Source: Lachnospiraceae bacterium (GTDB lineage: Bacteria > Bacillota > Clostridia > Lachnospirales > Lachnospiraceae). Taken from it: DNA of 48,295 nt. The stretch covers positions 1 to 48,295 of the forward strand of contig BLLU01000081.1 in the NCBI GenBank assembly GCA_011959105.1, given 5' to 3'. The translations under genes were made by a program, and so were the position numbers. Shown here piece by piece: positions 35,370-43,322 of the stretch. The first letter of the stretch is position 1; the number at the start of each line of letters is the position of its first letter. The notes under the pieces are model-generated. The model ran no database searches, was not told where the DNA came from, and saw only the letters and a list, made by a program, of their open reading frames with translations.

Positions 35370-35391
35370 GATGGAGGCAGGCAGAGTTAAG

Positions 35392-35454
35392 TTTGAAAGT
35401 GAACTTTCAACTATTGATTTGAGTGCGCGCAGCAGCGCGCAGTTGGGTGTAAAA
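35392..35454 (+). promoter_or_regulatory. Palindrome + hairpin leader element, copy 2
   Basis: TTTGAAAGT-GA-ACTTTCAA (35392-35410), then TATTGATT, then 7-bp hairpin TGCGCGC-AGCA-GCGCGCA (35424-35441), then GTTGGGTGTAAAA and ATG at 35455. From the palindrome to the hairpin the spacing equals copy 1 (13 bp); hairpin to ATG is 13 versus 12 bp. Confidence 0.65.
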
Positions 35455-36312
35455 ATGAATAAAATACGGCTGACCGTACAACTGATCTATACCATTCTCA
35501 CCAACGGATATGTCTTTGGCTATCTGAACGGAAAAATCTACCGGGGAAAATTAAAATATGCCTGCGTGCCGGGGTTGAATTGTTATTCCTGTCCCGGCGC
35601 GGTGGCCTCCTGCCCTTTAGGGGCGCTGCAGGCCCTGCTGAACCAGAAGGGTTTCCAGGTGCCTTTCGCCATGCTGGGATTTTTCTTCCTGGCAGGCAGT
35701 CTGCTGGGGCGCTTTATCTGCGGGTGGCTATGCCCCTTTGGGCTGGTCCAGGACCTTCTGCACAAAATCCCGGTTTTCCGCAAGAAAAAGAGACTGCCCC
35801 TGCACCATATTTTAAAGTACGGAAAGTATCTTACCCTGTTTCTCTTCGTATGTATAGGTTCCCTGTTTTTGTTTGGCGGATTTGCGAAGGTACCTGCCTT
35901 CTGCAAATATATCTGCCCCTCCGGCACATTCTTCGGCGCACTCCCCCTTCTTGCCACCAACGAAATGCTCCGAAGCCAGGCGGGAGGCCTGTTTTTCTGG
36001 AAGTTGGGGATATTGTTGCTGCTCCTGCTTCTCTCCGTGAAAATTTACCGCCCTTTCTGCCAGTATCTGTGTCCTCTGGGCGCCATCTATGGGTGGTTTA
36101 ACCGATTCAGCCTGGTACAGGTCCATTGGGAAAAGGAACGCTGCGTCTCCTGCGGCGCCTGTGAAAAAGCCTGTCCCGTATCCCTTTCCGTTCAGGAAAT
36201 ATCCCGTTCCCCGGAGTGCATACGCTGTGGGAAATGTATAGAAGCATGCCCCACTGACTGCCTGCATTTTTCCAGTAAGAAACAAAAAAGCACAACGCCG
36301 GGGAATAATTGA
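35455..36312 (+). CDS. 4Fe-4S membrane protein (NapH/MauN-like)
   Basis: The 285-residue protein has about five membrane helices with cysteine blocks: CYSCPGAVASCPLGALQ, RFICGWLCPFGLVQDLL, FCKYICPSGTFFGALP, FCQYLCPLGAIYGWFN, then a C-terminal two-cluster ferredoxin (CVSCGACEKACPV and CIRCGKCIEACPTDCLHF). It is a polyferredoxin-type electron carrier at the membrane, probably feeding the TlpA-like protein through CD1871A. I chose the ATG 35455 because it follows the leader element; an in-frame frame extends up to TTG 35362 and would add ~31 residues derived from that element. Last gene of the cassette. Confidence 0.9.
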   Translation: MNKIRLTVQLIYTILTNGYVFGYLNGKIYRGKLKYACVPGLNCYSCPGAVASCPLGALQALLNQKGFQVPFAMLGFFFLAGSLLGRFICGWLCPFGLVQDLLHKIPVFRKKKRLPLHHILKYGKYLTLFLFVCIGSLFLFGGFAKVPAFCKYICPSGTFFGALPLLATNEMLRSQAGGLFFWKLGILLLLLLLSVKIYRPFCQYLCPLGAIYGWFNRFSLVQVHWEKERCVSCGACEKACPVSLSVQEISRSPECIRCGKCIEACPTDCLHFSSKKQKSTTPGNN

Positions 36313-36330
36313 TCTCTCCCGGCATTGTGC
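36284..36330 (-). terminator. Intrinsic terminator of the DUF1538 operon
   Basis: On the minus strand GCACAATGCCGGGAGA pairs with TCCCCGGCGTTGTGC, followed by TTTTTT (36289-36284). It overlaps the end of the 4Fe-4S gene and probably limits both transcripts. Confidence 0.8.
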
Positions 36331-36358
36331 CCTGTGGCCCGATCTGTGAAAGCCTCTC

Positions 36359-37051
36359 TTACAAGCCCATTACCGCGTCAATGGGCAATGCCATTACAAG
36401 GCCCTTTGCCTCGCTGCGCATACCGCATTTTTCGCTGATGCCCCCCATGATCTCCGTCTTTTTCTCCGCCTCGGACAGGATCAGAACAATCTCTTTCTCC
36501 TCCTGCATGCTCAGTCCCCAGGAGGCCGCCACTTCTTCGTTCCCGATCCAGCGGCTGTGGATCACCGTTCCCCCGCTGGCCCCGGCGGCTCTGGCAGCAT
36601 CCATCACATCCCCGCTAAAGCCAATATTGACCGCAGCCACAATCAACGCGTATTTCGTGTCAGACATAATGTTTCCACCCTTTCTTATATTGTGGACCGC
36701 AACTTCCTGGTCGCTCTCCACCAGCATTCGCATAAGCAGCTTGTTCAGTCCTGTAAGGGATACGGTAAAGGCGATGCCGCTGTCCACCGATCCCAGACGC
36801 AGTTCCACCCGCAGCCGGGACAGCAGAGCGTCTCCCAGTTGTCTGGGCACAGCGCTCATGAGAATGCTCTTGTCAATGCTGCCCAGACCTAACATATCCA
36901 TAATCTCGCTGGACGCCGTTCCCTCAGCATTCAGCCTGTACTGAACGGACAGCGTGCTTTTGCGGAATATCTTCGTGGCCTTGTCTGCCAGCCTGGGGTT
37001 GACAATCAGCACCAACATCTGAAATGGCATATTTTTATCATGATTCTCCAT
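36359..37051 (-). CDS. PII-like signalling protein paired with DUF1538
   Basis: The 230-residue protein appears to be two PII-like (P-II/GlnK fold) halves: residues ~10-110 (MLVLIVNPRLADKATKIF, TASSEIMDMLGLGSIDKSIL) and ~130-225 (YALIVAAVNIGFSGDVMDAA, GASGGTVIHSRWIGNEE). The GxxGGTVIHSR segment is like the T-loop/B-loop region of PII. It overlaps the transporter stop by 14 bp and has GGAGG 6 nt before the ATG, so the two are translationally coupled. By analogy with GlnK-AmtB it probably gates the DUF1538 transporter; the ligand is unknown. Confidence 0.75.
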   Translation of the reverse strand: MENHDKNMPFQMLVLIVNPRLADKATKIFRKSTLSVQYRLNAEGTASSEIMDMLGLGSIDKSILMSAVPRQLGDALLSRLRVELRLGSVDSGIAFTVSLTGLNKLLMRMLVESDQEVAVHNIRKGGNIMSDTKYALIVAAVNIGFSGDVMDAARAAGASGGTVIHSRWIGNEEVAASWGLSMQEEKEIVLILSEAEKKTEIMGGISEKCGMRSEAKGLVMALPIDAVMGL

Positions 37052-38576
37052 GGTACACCTCCAGATCTATAATCTCATCGCAGTCATCCAGATATGCAGC
37101 ATTTTGCAGCGCCTTCTTCTGCATGGAGCTGGTCTTGACCTGGTATACAATCCCCATGATCTGGATGGCAATGAGGGGCGTGAGAGCCACCAGAGCCACC
37201 ACTCCGAAGGCATCCGTCATCAGATTGCCGCCCAGAGCCTGACAGGTGCCGATACTCAGGGGCAGCAGAAAGGTGGAAGTCATGGGACCGCTGGCCACAC
37301 CGCCGGAGTCAAAGGCAATACCCACGAATATCTTGGGAACAAACCGGGACAACACCAGAGCGATCAGATAACCGGGCAGTATGATCCACTGGATGGGAAG
37401 CCCGGTCAGGACCCGCATCATGGCAAGGCCCACACTGATGGCCACGCCCAGAGACATACAGCGGTTCATGGCCTTCACAGAAACCGCGCCGTCTGTGACG
37501 TTTTCCACCTGGTGGTTCAACACCTGAATGGCAGGCTCCGCCTTCACTATGTAATAACCGATCAGCATGCCGATGGGAATCAGGATCCAGTTGAACATCA
37601 GGGAAGCCAGTTCCTGCCCCAAAAAGGAGCCCACCGGGGCAAAGCCCACATTGACACCGCACAAAAATAGCACCAGGCCCGCATAAGTGTAGACCAGGCC
37701 CACGACAATCCGCTTTAACTGTCTTCTGTGATAGCGGCGGGTGAACATCTGGAAAATCAGAAATACCAATACAATGGGAAACAGGGATACCAATACCTCC
37801 CGGGCATATGCCGGAATGCTGGTCCCAAACACCTTCACCACGTCCCGGGTGGTAGCCACTTCAGCCACATCCCCCAGGGAGTATGCCGCCTCCGTGGGCC
37901 GGTAAAAACATCCCAGAATCAGCACTGCCAGGATGGGGCCGATACTGGACAACGCCACCAGGCCAAAACTGTCACTGGCGGAATTCTTGTCTGTACGGCG
38001 GGAAGCAAGGCCGATGCCCATGGCCATGATAAAGGGCACGGTCATGGGCCCGGTGGTGACGCCGCCGGAGTCAAAGGCCACCGCCAGAAACTCCTTGGGC
38101 ACCAGAAAAGATGCGCAGATCAGCAGCAGATACAGAACGATCAGCAGCTTGGAAAGGTCAATCTGGAATTTGATACGCAGGATGGCCAGGGCCAGAAATA
38201 TACCCACTCCCACTGCCACTGTCAGGATCAGCACCCGATTGGGAACAGAGGGGACCTGCTGAGCCAGCACCTGCAGATCAGGTTCGGAAATGGTAATGAT
38301 AGCCCCCATGACAAAACCCATGAGCAGGATCATCAGCACCTTGCGGGTCCTGGAGATCTGGACGCCGATGCCTTCCCCGATGGGTGTCATGGCCATCTCG
38401 GCCCCCAGTTGGAATAAGCCCATTCCCAGGATCAGCATGACCGCCCCCGTGACAAACATCACCAAACTCCCCAGTTCCATAGGTACCAGGAAAATACTGA
38501 TAAGCAGCACGATTCCGGTAATCGGAAGAACTGCCGAAAGAGACTCCATGGTTTTCTCTCTTAATTTTGGGTTCAA
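37038..38576 (-). CDS. DUF1538 transporter-like membrane protein
   Basis: The 512-residue polytopic protein contains two DUF1538 repeats. Each carries the same signature: AFDSGGVTTGPMTVPFIMAM in the first half and AFDSGGVASGPMTSTFLLPL in the second, embedded between helices, as in inverted-repeat transporters. A DUF1538 pair from another bacterium has, to my memory, been reported as a cation/proton antiporter. The TTG start at 38576 gives the family-like MNPKLREKTMESLSAVLPIT and has AAGGAG 6 nt upstream; the alternative ATG at 38549 has a weaker site. Coupled to the PII-like gene downstream. Confidence 0.88.
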   Translation of the reverse strand: MNPKLREKTMESLSAVLPITGIVLLISIFLVPMELGSLVMFVTGAVMLILGMGLFQLGAEMAMTPIGEGIGVQISRTRKVLMILLMGFVMGAIITISEPDLQVLAQQVPSVPNRVLILTVAVGVGIFLALAILRIKFQIDLSKLLIVLYLLLICASFLVPKEFLAVAFDSGGVTTGPMTVPFIMAMGIGLASRRTDKNSASDSFGLVALSSIGPILAVLILGCFYRPTEAAYSLGDVAEVATTRDVVKVFGTSIPAYAREVLVSLFPIVLVFLIFQMFTRRYHRRQLKRIVVGLVYTYAGLVLFLCGVNVGFAPVGSFLGQELASLMFNWILIPIGMLIGYYIVKAEPAIQVLNHQVENVTDGAVSVKAMNRCMSLGVAISVGLAMMRVLTGLPIQWIILPGYLIALVLSRFVPKIFVGIAFDSGGVASGPMTSTFLLPLSIGTCQALGGNLMTDAFGVVALVALTPLIAIQIMGIVYQVKTSSMQKKALQNAAYLDDCDEIIDLEVYHGES

Positions 38577-38767
38577 ATTCCTCTCCTTCCCGCATACTGC
38601 GGGGATGTCCGCAATACGCGTCTTATGATTTACTTACTGCGCCTTGGCGCATTGGGATTTACTGTCATGAGTATCAGAATATTTCAGCCGGACGGCTCTT
38701 TGCCGCGTTACTTGTGTACAGTATATCATAGAAAGAGATTCTCTGGAAACCAGTTTTCATAAATTAG

Positions 38768-38901
38768 TCAGAATTTCCTATTGCCGTTTTTCTTCATGGT
38801 AACTCCCGGAACTTGCTTCGTAACACATAATGTCTCTCCCCAAGCCCCAGGCGAAGTTTTCCCGAGCCGTTTAAACCGCATATCAAAATCCCTGTTCCCA
38901 T
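38768..38901 (-). pseudogene. Fragment of a P-loop (shikimate-kinase-like) ATPase
   Basis: An ATG at 38901 with AAGGGAG upstream starts MGTGILICGLNGSGKTS, a good Walker A (GLNGSGKTS) in the typical N-terminal context of small clostridial P-loop kinases. After about 17 residues the frame becomes nonsense and stops; continuing in another frame reads more sensibly (YEASSGSYHEEKRQ), so a frameshift is likely. The rest of the gene is missing. Confidence 0.4.
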
Positions 38902-38912
38902 AAGCTGCTCCC

Positions 38913-39053
38913 TTAAGTCCCGATTTGTTGAGGGGCTTCGTCCTGGGCCAGTCTAAGGATGCTCCTAAGGTTTTCTGTCTGGTAATATTCCCTCTTTTCC
39001 AGCTGGCCGTGCGCCTTTTCCATTGTACAGCTATATTTCTTCTCCTGACGCAT
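38913..39053 (-). CDS. 46-residue helical protein, possible remnant
   Basis: The short frame starts MRQEKKYSCTMEKAHGQLEK and ends LRLAQDEAPQQIGT. GGGAG lies just before the ATG. It lies between nspC and the P-loop fragment. The AQDEA string reappears, with a 16-nt identical DNA stretch, in a frame entering the right edge of the window, which suggests shared ancestry or a common mobile remnant. Function unknown. Confidence 0.3.
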   Translation of the reverse strand: MRQEKKYSCTMEKAHGQLEKREYYQTENLRSILRLAQDEAPQQIGT

Positions 39054-39096
39054 CGTCTCCCGTATCTTCTGTGGTGCTCCAGACGTTGTCCCAATC

Positions 39097-40305
39097 CTAG
39101 CGCCCCAAACGCCGCCGAAAGTCCATATACTCAAAGCGCTTCAGACTCTGCAGCTCTCCTCCATCGCGGAGAACAAAGATACCCGGCAGCGCCATCCCGT
39201 TAAAGGTATTGTTCTTACACATTGTATAGATCGCCATGTCGCCGAATAGGAGCAGGTCTCCCTCCCGCAATGGCCCGGCAAAACCATAGTCTCCAATTAC
39301 ATCCCCTGCCAGGCAAGTGGGCCCGCCCAGCCGAACGGCGCAGGGCAGCTCCCCCGGTTCTTTCGCACCATACAGCGGCGGACGGTAGGGCATCTCCAGC
39401 ACGTCCGGCATATGGCAGGCCGCGCTGGTATCCAAAACGACAATCTGTGTCCCGCCGTTTTGCAGTACGTCCAGCACGCGGGCAGCCAGATAGCCCGCAT
39501 TCAGTGCGCAAGCCTCCCCAGGCTCCAGATAGACCTGTACCCCCCACTGCTCCTGTGCCTGGCGGATGCACCGTTCCAGCCGGGGAATATCGTATCCGGG
39601 CCTGGTGATGTGGTGTCCGCCGCCGAAATTAAGCCATTTCATTCGGGGCAGGATGCTGCCAAAACGTTCTGCCACGGCGTTCAGCGTAATTTCCAGCGCA
39701 TCGGAATCCTGCTCACACAGCGTATGAAAATGCAGCCCCTCCAGCAGTCCGATCAGTTCCGAGGACATACCCGCATCCCACTGGGCGCGGGTAACGCCCA
39801 GACGGCTTCCTGGAGCGCAGGGGTCGTAGATGGCATGACCCTCCTGGGTGGAGCACTCCGGATTGATGCGCAGTCCGACACTCTTCCCCGCCTTCCTGGC
39901 GAGAGGGCCGAACCGCTCCAACTGGCGGGGGGAGTTGAAAACGATGTGATCTACGTACCGCAGCAACTCGTCAAACTCCTCCCCCCGATAGGCTGCACAA
40001 AAGACGTGGACCTCCTTCCCCGGCATCTCCTCCGCGCCGAGCCGGGCTTCATACAGCCCGCTGGCCTCCGTCCCATCCAGATACGGTGATAAAACGGGAT
40101 AGAGGTCATAATTGGAAAACGCCTTCTGGGCCAGCAGTATCCGGCATCCCGTCCGCTGCGCCACCCCGGACAGAATCTCTCCATTCTGGCGCAGCATGGC
40201 TTCGTCCAGGATATAGCACGGCGTGGGCAGTTTCCCAAACAGTTCCTCCGGGGACAGGCCGCCCAGCCCCGCAAAGGCCGGGCGGCTCTCTTTTAAGCCG
40301 CTCAT
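39097..40305 (-). CDS. nspC: Carboxynorspermidine/carboxyspermidine decarboxylase
   Basis: The 402-residue PLP enzyme of fold type III (alanine-racemase-like barrel) decarboxylates carboxyspermidine or carboxynorspermidine to the polyamine, last step of the alternative route. PLP lysine is in ILLAQKAFSNYDLYPVL; other marks are LHFHTLCEQDSDALEI, WLNFGGGHHIT, YLEPGEA, GPTCLAGDVIGDYGFAGPL and the C-terminal LKRFEYMDFRRRLGR. The ATG at 40305 shares one base with the stop of the dehydrogenase gene (TGATG), showing translational coupling. Terminal gene of the polyamine operon. Confidence 0.95.
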   Translation of the reverse strand: MSGLKESRPAFAGLGGLSPEELFGKLPTPCYILDEAMLRQNGEILSGVAQRTGCRILLAQKAFSNYDLYPVLSPYLDGTEASGLYEARLGAEEMPGKEVHVFCAAYRGEEFDELLRYVDHIVFNSPRQLERFGPLARKAGKSVGLRINPECSTQEGHAIYDPCAPGSRLGVTRAQWDAGMSSELIGLLEGLHFHTLCEQDSDALEITLNAVAERFGSILPRMKWLNFGGGHHITRPGYDIPRLERCIRQAQEQWGVQVYLEPGEACALNAGYLAARVLDVLQNGGTQIVVLDTSAACHMPDVLEMPYRPPLYGAKEPGELPCAVRLGGPTCLAGDVIGDYGFAGPLREGDLLLFGDMAIYTMCKNNTFNGMALPGIFVLRDGGELQSLKRFEYMDFRRRLGR

Positions 40306-41564
40306 CAGTCCACCAGCGCCGGCGTCCGGTTCTCGCTCCTCGGCAGGCCGTACTGGTCCAGCGCCGCCAGGAAGGGGTCGGGATCGAACTCTTCCACTGT
40401 GTAGACGCCGGGCTTGTTCCATTTGCCGGTCAGCAGCATCAGCGCACCGCACATGGCAGGCACACCGGTGGTATAGCTGATGGCCTGACTGCCCACCTCA
40501 TGATAACATTTCTGATGGTCGCAGACATTGTAAATATAATAGTTCTTGTCCTTTCCGTCCTTCTTTCCGGTAAAGATGCAGCCGATGTTGGTCTTGCCCT
40601 TGGTCCGGGGACCCAGGCTGGCCGGGTCGGGCAGCAGTGCCTTCAGGAACTTGATGGGGACGATCTGCTGTCCCTCAAAATCCACGGGACTGGTGGACAG
40701 CATTCCCACATTCTCCAGACAGCGCATATGGTCCAAGTAGCTCTGACCAAAGGTCATAAAAAACCGAATCCGCCGAACCTCCGGGATATTCAGTGCCAGA
40801 CTCTCAATTTCCTCATGGTGGAGCAAATACATGTCCTTGTGTCCCACTTGGTCGAAGTCATACGCCCGCTTGATGCTCATAGGAGGAATTTCTATCCAGC
40901 GTCCGTCCTCCCAGTAACTGCCGGGGGCGGAAACTTCCCGCAGATTGACCTCCGGATTGAAGTTGGTGGCGAAAGCGTAGCCATGGTCGCCGCCGTTGCA
41001 GTCCAGAATATCAATGGTGTCAATGGTATCAAATTCATGCTTTTGGGCGTGGGCGCAGTACGCTTGGGTCACACCCGGGTCGAAGCCACAGCCCAGCAGG
41101 GCAGTCAGCCCCGCCTCCTCAAACTTCTTCCGGTAAGCCCACTGCCAGCTGTAATCGAAATAGGCAGAGAACCCTGCCTCCTTGCAGCGCTTTTCATAGA
41201 TGGCTCGCCACACCGGGTCATCGGTGTCCTCCGGTTCGTAATTGGCGGTGTCCATATAGTTCACCCCACAGGCCAGGCAGGCGTCCATAATGGTCAGATC
41301 CTGGTAGGGGAGGGCGATGTTCATGACCAGATCCGGCTTGCAATCGTTGATGAGGTCGATGACCTGACGCACGTCGTCCGCGTCTACCTGGGCGGTGGTT
41401 AGCTTGGTTGCAGTGTTAGGAGCCAGCTCGGCGGCCAGCTTGTCGCACTTGGACTTTGTCCGGCTGGCGATGCACAGTTCGGTGAACACCTCGCTGACCT
41501 GACAGCATTTGTGGATGACGACGGACGCTACGCCGCCGCAGCCGATCACAAGGACTTTGCTCAT
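40305..41564 (-). CDS. Carboxynorspermidine dehydrogenase (saccharopine-dehydrogenase family)
   Basis: The 419-residue NAD(P)H enzyme condenses putrescine (or diaminopropane) with aspartate semialdehyde to carboxyspermidine (or carboxynorspermidine). N-terminal Rossmann motif VLVIGCGGVASVVIHKC; then NIALPYQDLTIMDACLACGV, YMDTANYEPED, LLGCGFDPGVTQAYCAHAQK and a C-terminal GVPAMCGALMLLTGKW. This matches the Lys1-like CANSDH family rather than a lysine-forming saccharopine dehydrogenase because of its partner nspC. AAGGAG lies 9 nt before the ATG; 20 bp after speB. Confidence 0.93.
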   Translation of the reverse strand: MSKVLVIGCGGVASVVIHKCCQVSEVFTELCIASRTKSKCDKLAAELAPNTATKLTTAQVDADDVRQVIDLINDCKPDLVMNIALPYQDLTIMDACLACGVNYMDTANYEPEDTDDPVWRAIYEKRCKEAGFSAYFDYSWQWAYRKKFEEAGLTALLGCGFDPGVTQAYCAHAQKHEFDTIDTIDILDCNGGDHGYAFATNFNPEVNLREVSAPGSYWEDGRWIEIPPMSIKRAYDFDQVGHKDMYLLHHEEIESLALNIPEVRRIRFFMTFGQSYLDHMRCLENVGMLSTSPVDFEGQQIVPIKFLKALLPDPASLGPRTKGKTNIGCIFTGKKDGKDKNYYIYNVCDHQKCYHEVGSQAISYTTGVPAMCGALMLLTGKWNKPGVYTVEEFDPDPFLAALDQYGLPRSENRTPALVD

Positions 41565-41584
41565 AGTGGTAATCTCCTTTTATC

Positions 41585-42451
41585 TCAATATCCGTTATTA
41601 TGCAGCGCTAATATCAGTTCCCGCAGCACTTTGCAGGCGGTGGCGGTGGAAACGCCGCTGGGGTCCAGCATGGGGGCCAGTTCGTTGATGTCGGCGCCCA
41701 CCACATGGGTGGTACAGATCGTCCGGATGGCCTCCAGCAGTTGGAGAAAGCTGACGCCCCCCGCCTCCGGCGTACCTGTTCCGGGAAACGCGGAGGGATC
41801 CAGGCAGTCCAGGTCAATGGTGAAGTAAACGGGGACCCTCTGTTCCCGCAGGGCCGAGACCGTTTTCTCCAGGCCCTCAAACCCGAAGGGGTGCATGTCC
41901 GTATGCGCCTCAGCAAACCGGAACTCCTCCCGGTCGCCGCTGCGAATGCAGAACTGATGGATGCGTCCATCGCCTGCCAGCTCATGGCATCGACGCAGGA
42001 CGCAGGCGTGGGAGAGCTTCGCACCCAGGTAATCGTCCCGCAGGTCGGCGTGGGCATCAAAGTGAATGATGTGAAGCTCTGGATACCGCTTCACCGCAGC
42101 GCGCACCGCTCCCAGTGTGACCAGATGCTCGCCGCCCAGCAGCAGGGGGAATTTTCCATCTTGCAGGATCTCAGCGGCACGGGCCTCGATAGCCTCCAGC
42201 GCCGTCTGAGCGCTGCCGAAGCAAAGCTCCAGATCGCCGCTGTCAAATACGGCGCGTTCTGTCAGGTCCGCGTCCTGATAGGGGCTATAGGTTTCCAGCC
42301 CAAAGCTCTCGTGGCGCATGGCGGAGGGTCCGAACCGCGCGCCGGGCCGGAAGCTGGTGGTGGAGTCGAAGGGCGCGCCGTACAGAACCATACGGGATCG
42401 CTCATAATCACAGTCACAGCCAATAAAATTCTCAATATTCGGTTTCAGCAT
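41585..42451 (-). CDS. speB: Agmatinase
   Basis: The 288-residue ureohydrolase turns agmatine into putrescine and urea. The binuclear Mn site is complete: GGEHLVTLG, HFDAHADLRDDY, and DLDCLDPSAFPGTGTPE, plus the C-terminal ADINELAPMLD with the conserved Glu. Length is standard. It begins 3 nt after the speE stop with GGAGG 8 nt before its ATG. Together with speA it supplies putrescine from arginine for both aminopropylation routes in the operon. Confidence 0.95.
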   Translation of the reverse strand: MLKPNIENFIGCDCDYERSRMVLYGAPFDSTTSFRPGARFGPSAMRHESFGLETYSPYQDADLTERAVFDSGDLELCFGSAQTALEAIEARAAEILQDGKFPLLLGGEHLVTLGAVRAAVKRYPELHIIHFDAHADLRDDYLGAKLSHACVLRRCHELAGDGRIHQFCIRSGDREEFRFAEAHTDMHPFGFEGLEKTVSALREQRVPVYFTIDLDCLDPSAFPGTGTPEAGGVSFLQLLEAIRTICTTHVVGADINELAPMLDPSGVSTATACKVLRELILALHNNGY

Positions 42452-42454
42452 GGC

Positions 42455-43309
42455 TCATTCCTCCACTTCCCGAAGCATCTCCTCCAGAAACGCGGGCAGG
42501 CAGAAGGCACCCATATGAAGTCTGGGGGTATAGTAGCGCGTATGAAGATTCAGATTCCGCCACGCTTCCGTGTCCAGATCATCGGTGGGATGGTACTTCT
42601 TGCTGGCAAAGCCGAACAGCCAGTAACCCGCCGCGTAGGTGGGGATATGGGCCTGATATACCCGACTGATGGGAAAGGTGCTGACGATCCGCTTATGGCT
42701 GCGTTGCATGGCCCCGGCGTCCTCAGCGTAAAAAGGGCTCCCCTGCTGGTTGACCATGATACCGTCCTCCCGCAGGGCGTTGTGGCAGCTACCGTAGAAC
42801 TCCCGGGTAAACAGTCCCTCCGAGGGTCCGAAGGGGTCGGTAGAGTCCACAATGATGAGGTCGTATGCACTTTCCTGCCGGCGGATGAACTTCAGCGCGT
42901 TCTCAAAGTGGATATGGACCCGCCGGTCGTCCATCCGGCAGGCGTTGCTGGGCAGATAGGTCCGGCAAGCCTCCACCACAAGGGGATCCATCTCCACCAG
43001 GTCGATATGCTCCACCCGGTCATACCGGGTCAGCTCCCGCACCACGCCGCCGTCCCCCGCGCCGATGACCAGGATATCCCGGATGCCGGAGTGTACCGCC
43101 ATGGGCACATGGGTCATCATCTCATCATAAATAAATTCATCCCGCTCCGTCAGCATTACGTTACCGTTCAAAGTCAGCACCCGGCCAAACTCCGGTGTCT
43201 CGAAGATGTCAATGCGTTGGTAGTCGCTCTGCTTGGAGTACAGGTGCCGGTTGACCCGGATACTGTGCTTCACATCCGGGGTATGAAATTCGCTGAACCA
43301 CATTTCCAT
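42455..43309 (-). CDS. speE: Polyamine aminopropyltransferase (spermidine synthase)
   Basis: The 284-residue enzyme transfers the aminopropyl group of decarboxylated SAM to putrescine. Marks: N-terminal MWFSEFHTPDVKHSIRVNRH, QSDYQRIDIFETPEFGRVLT, LNGNVMLTERDEFIYDEMM, VLVIGAGDGGVVRELTRY (methyltransferase-like loop, here ILVIGAGDGG), DLIIVDSTDPFGPSEGLFT. No speD (SAM decarboxylase) lies in this window, so its donor must come from elsewhere. Start has GGGAG 7 nt upstream; 13 bp after the speA stop. Confidence 0.94.
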   Translation of the reverse strand: MEMWFSEFHTPDVKHSIRVNRHLYSKQSDYQRIDIFETPEFGRVLTLNGNVMLTERDEFIYDEMMTHVPMAVHSGIRDILVIGAGDGGVVRELTRYDRVEHIDLVEMDPLVVEACRTYLPSNACRMDDRRVHIHFENALKFIRRQESAYDLIIVDSTDPFGPSEGLFTREFYGSCHNALREDGIMVNQQGSPFYAEDAGAMQRSHKRIVSTFPISRVYQAHIPTYAAGYWLFGFASKKYHPTDDLDTEAWRNLNLHTRYYTPRLHMGAFCLPAFLEEMLREVEE

Positions 43310-43322
43310 AATCCGTCTCCCT

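Noticed and set aside
38630..38680. Possible third copy of the palindrome/hairpin element (TGCGCC-TT-GGCGCA then TTGGG).
   Set aside because: The TTTGAAAGT palindrome is missing and the following ATG frame is only 31 codons, so similarity may be chance.
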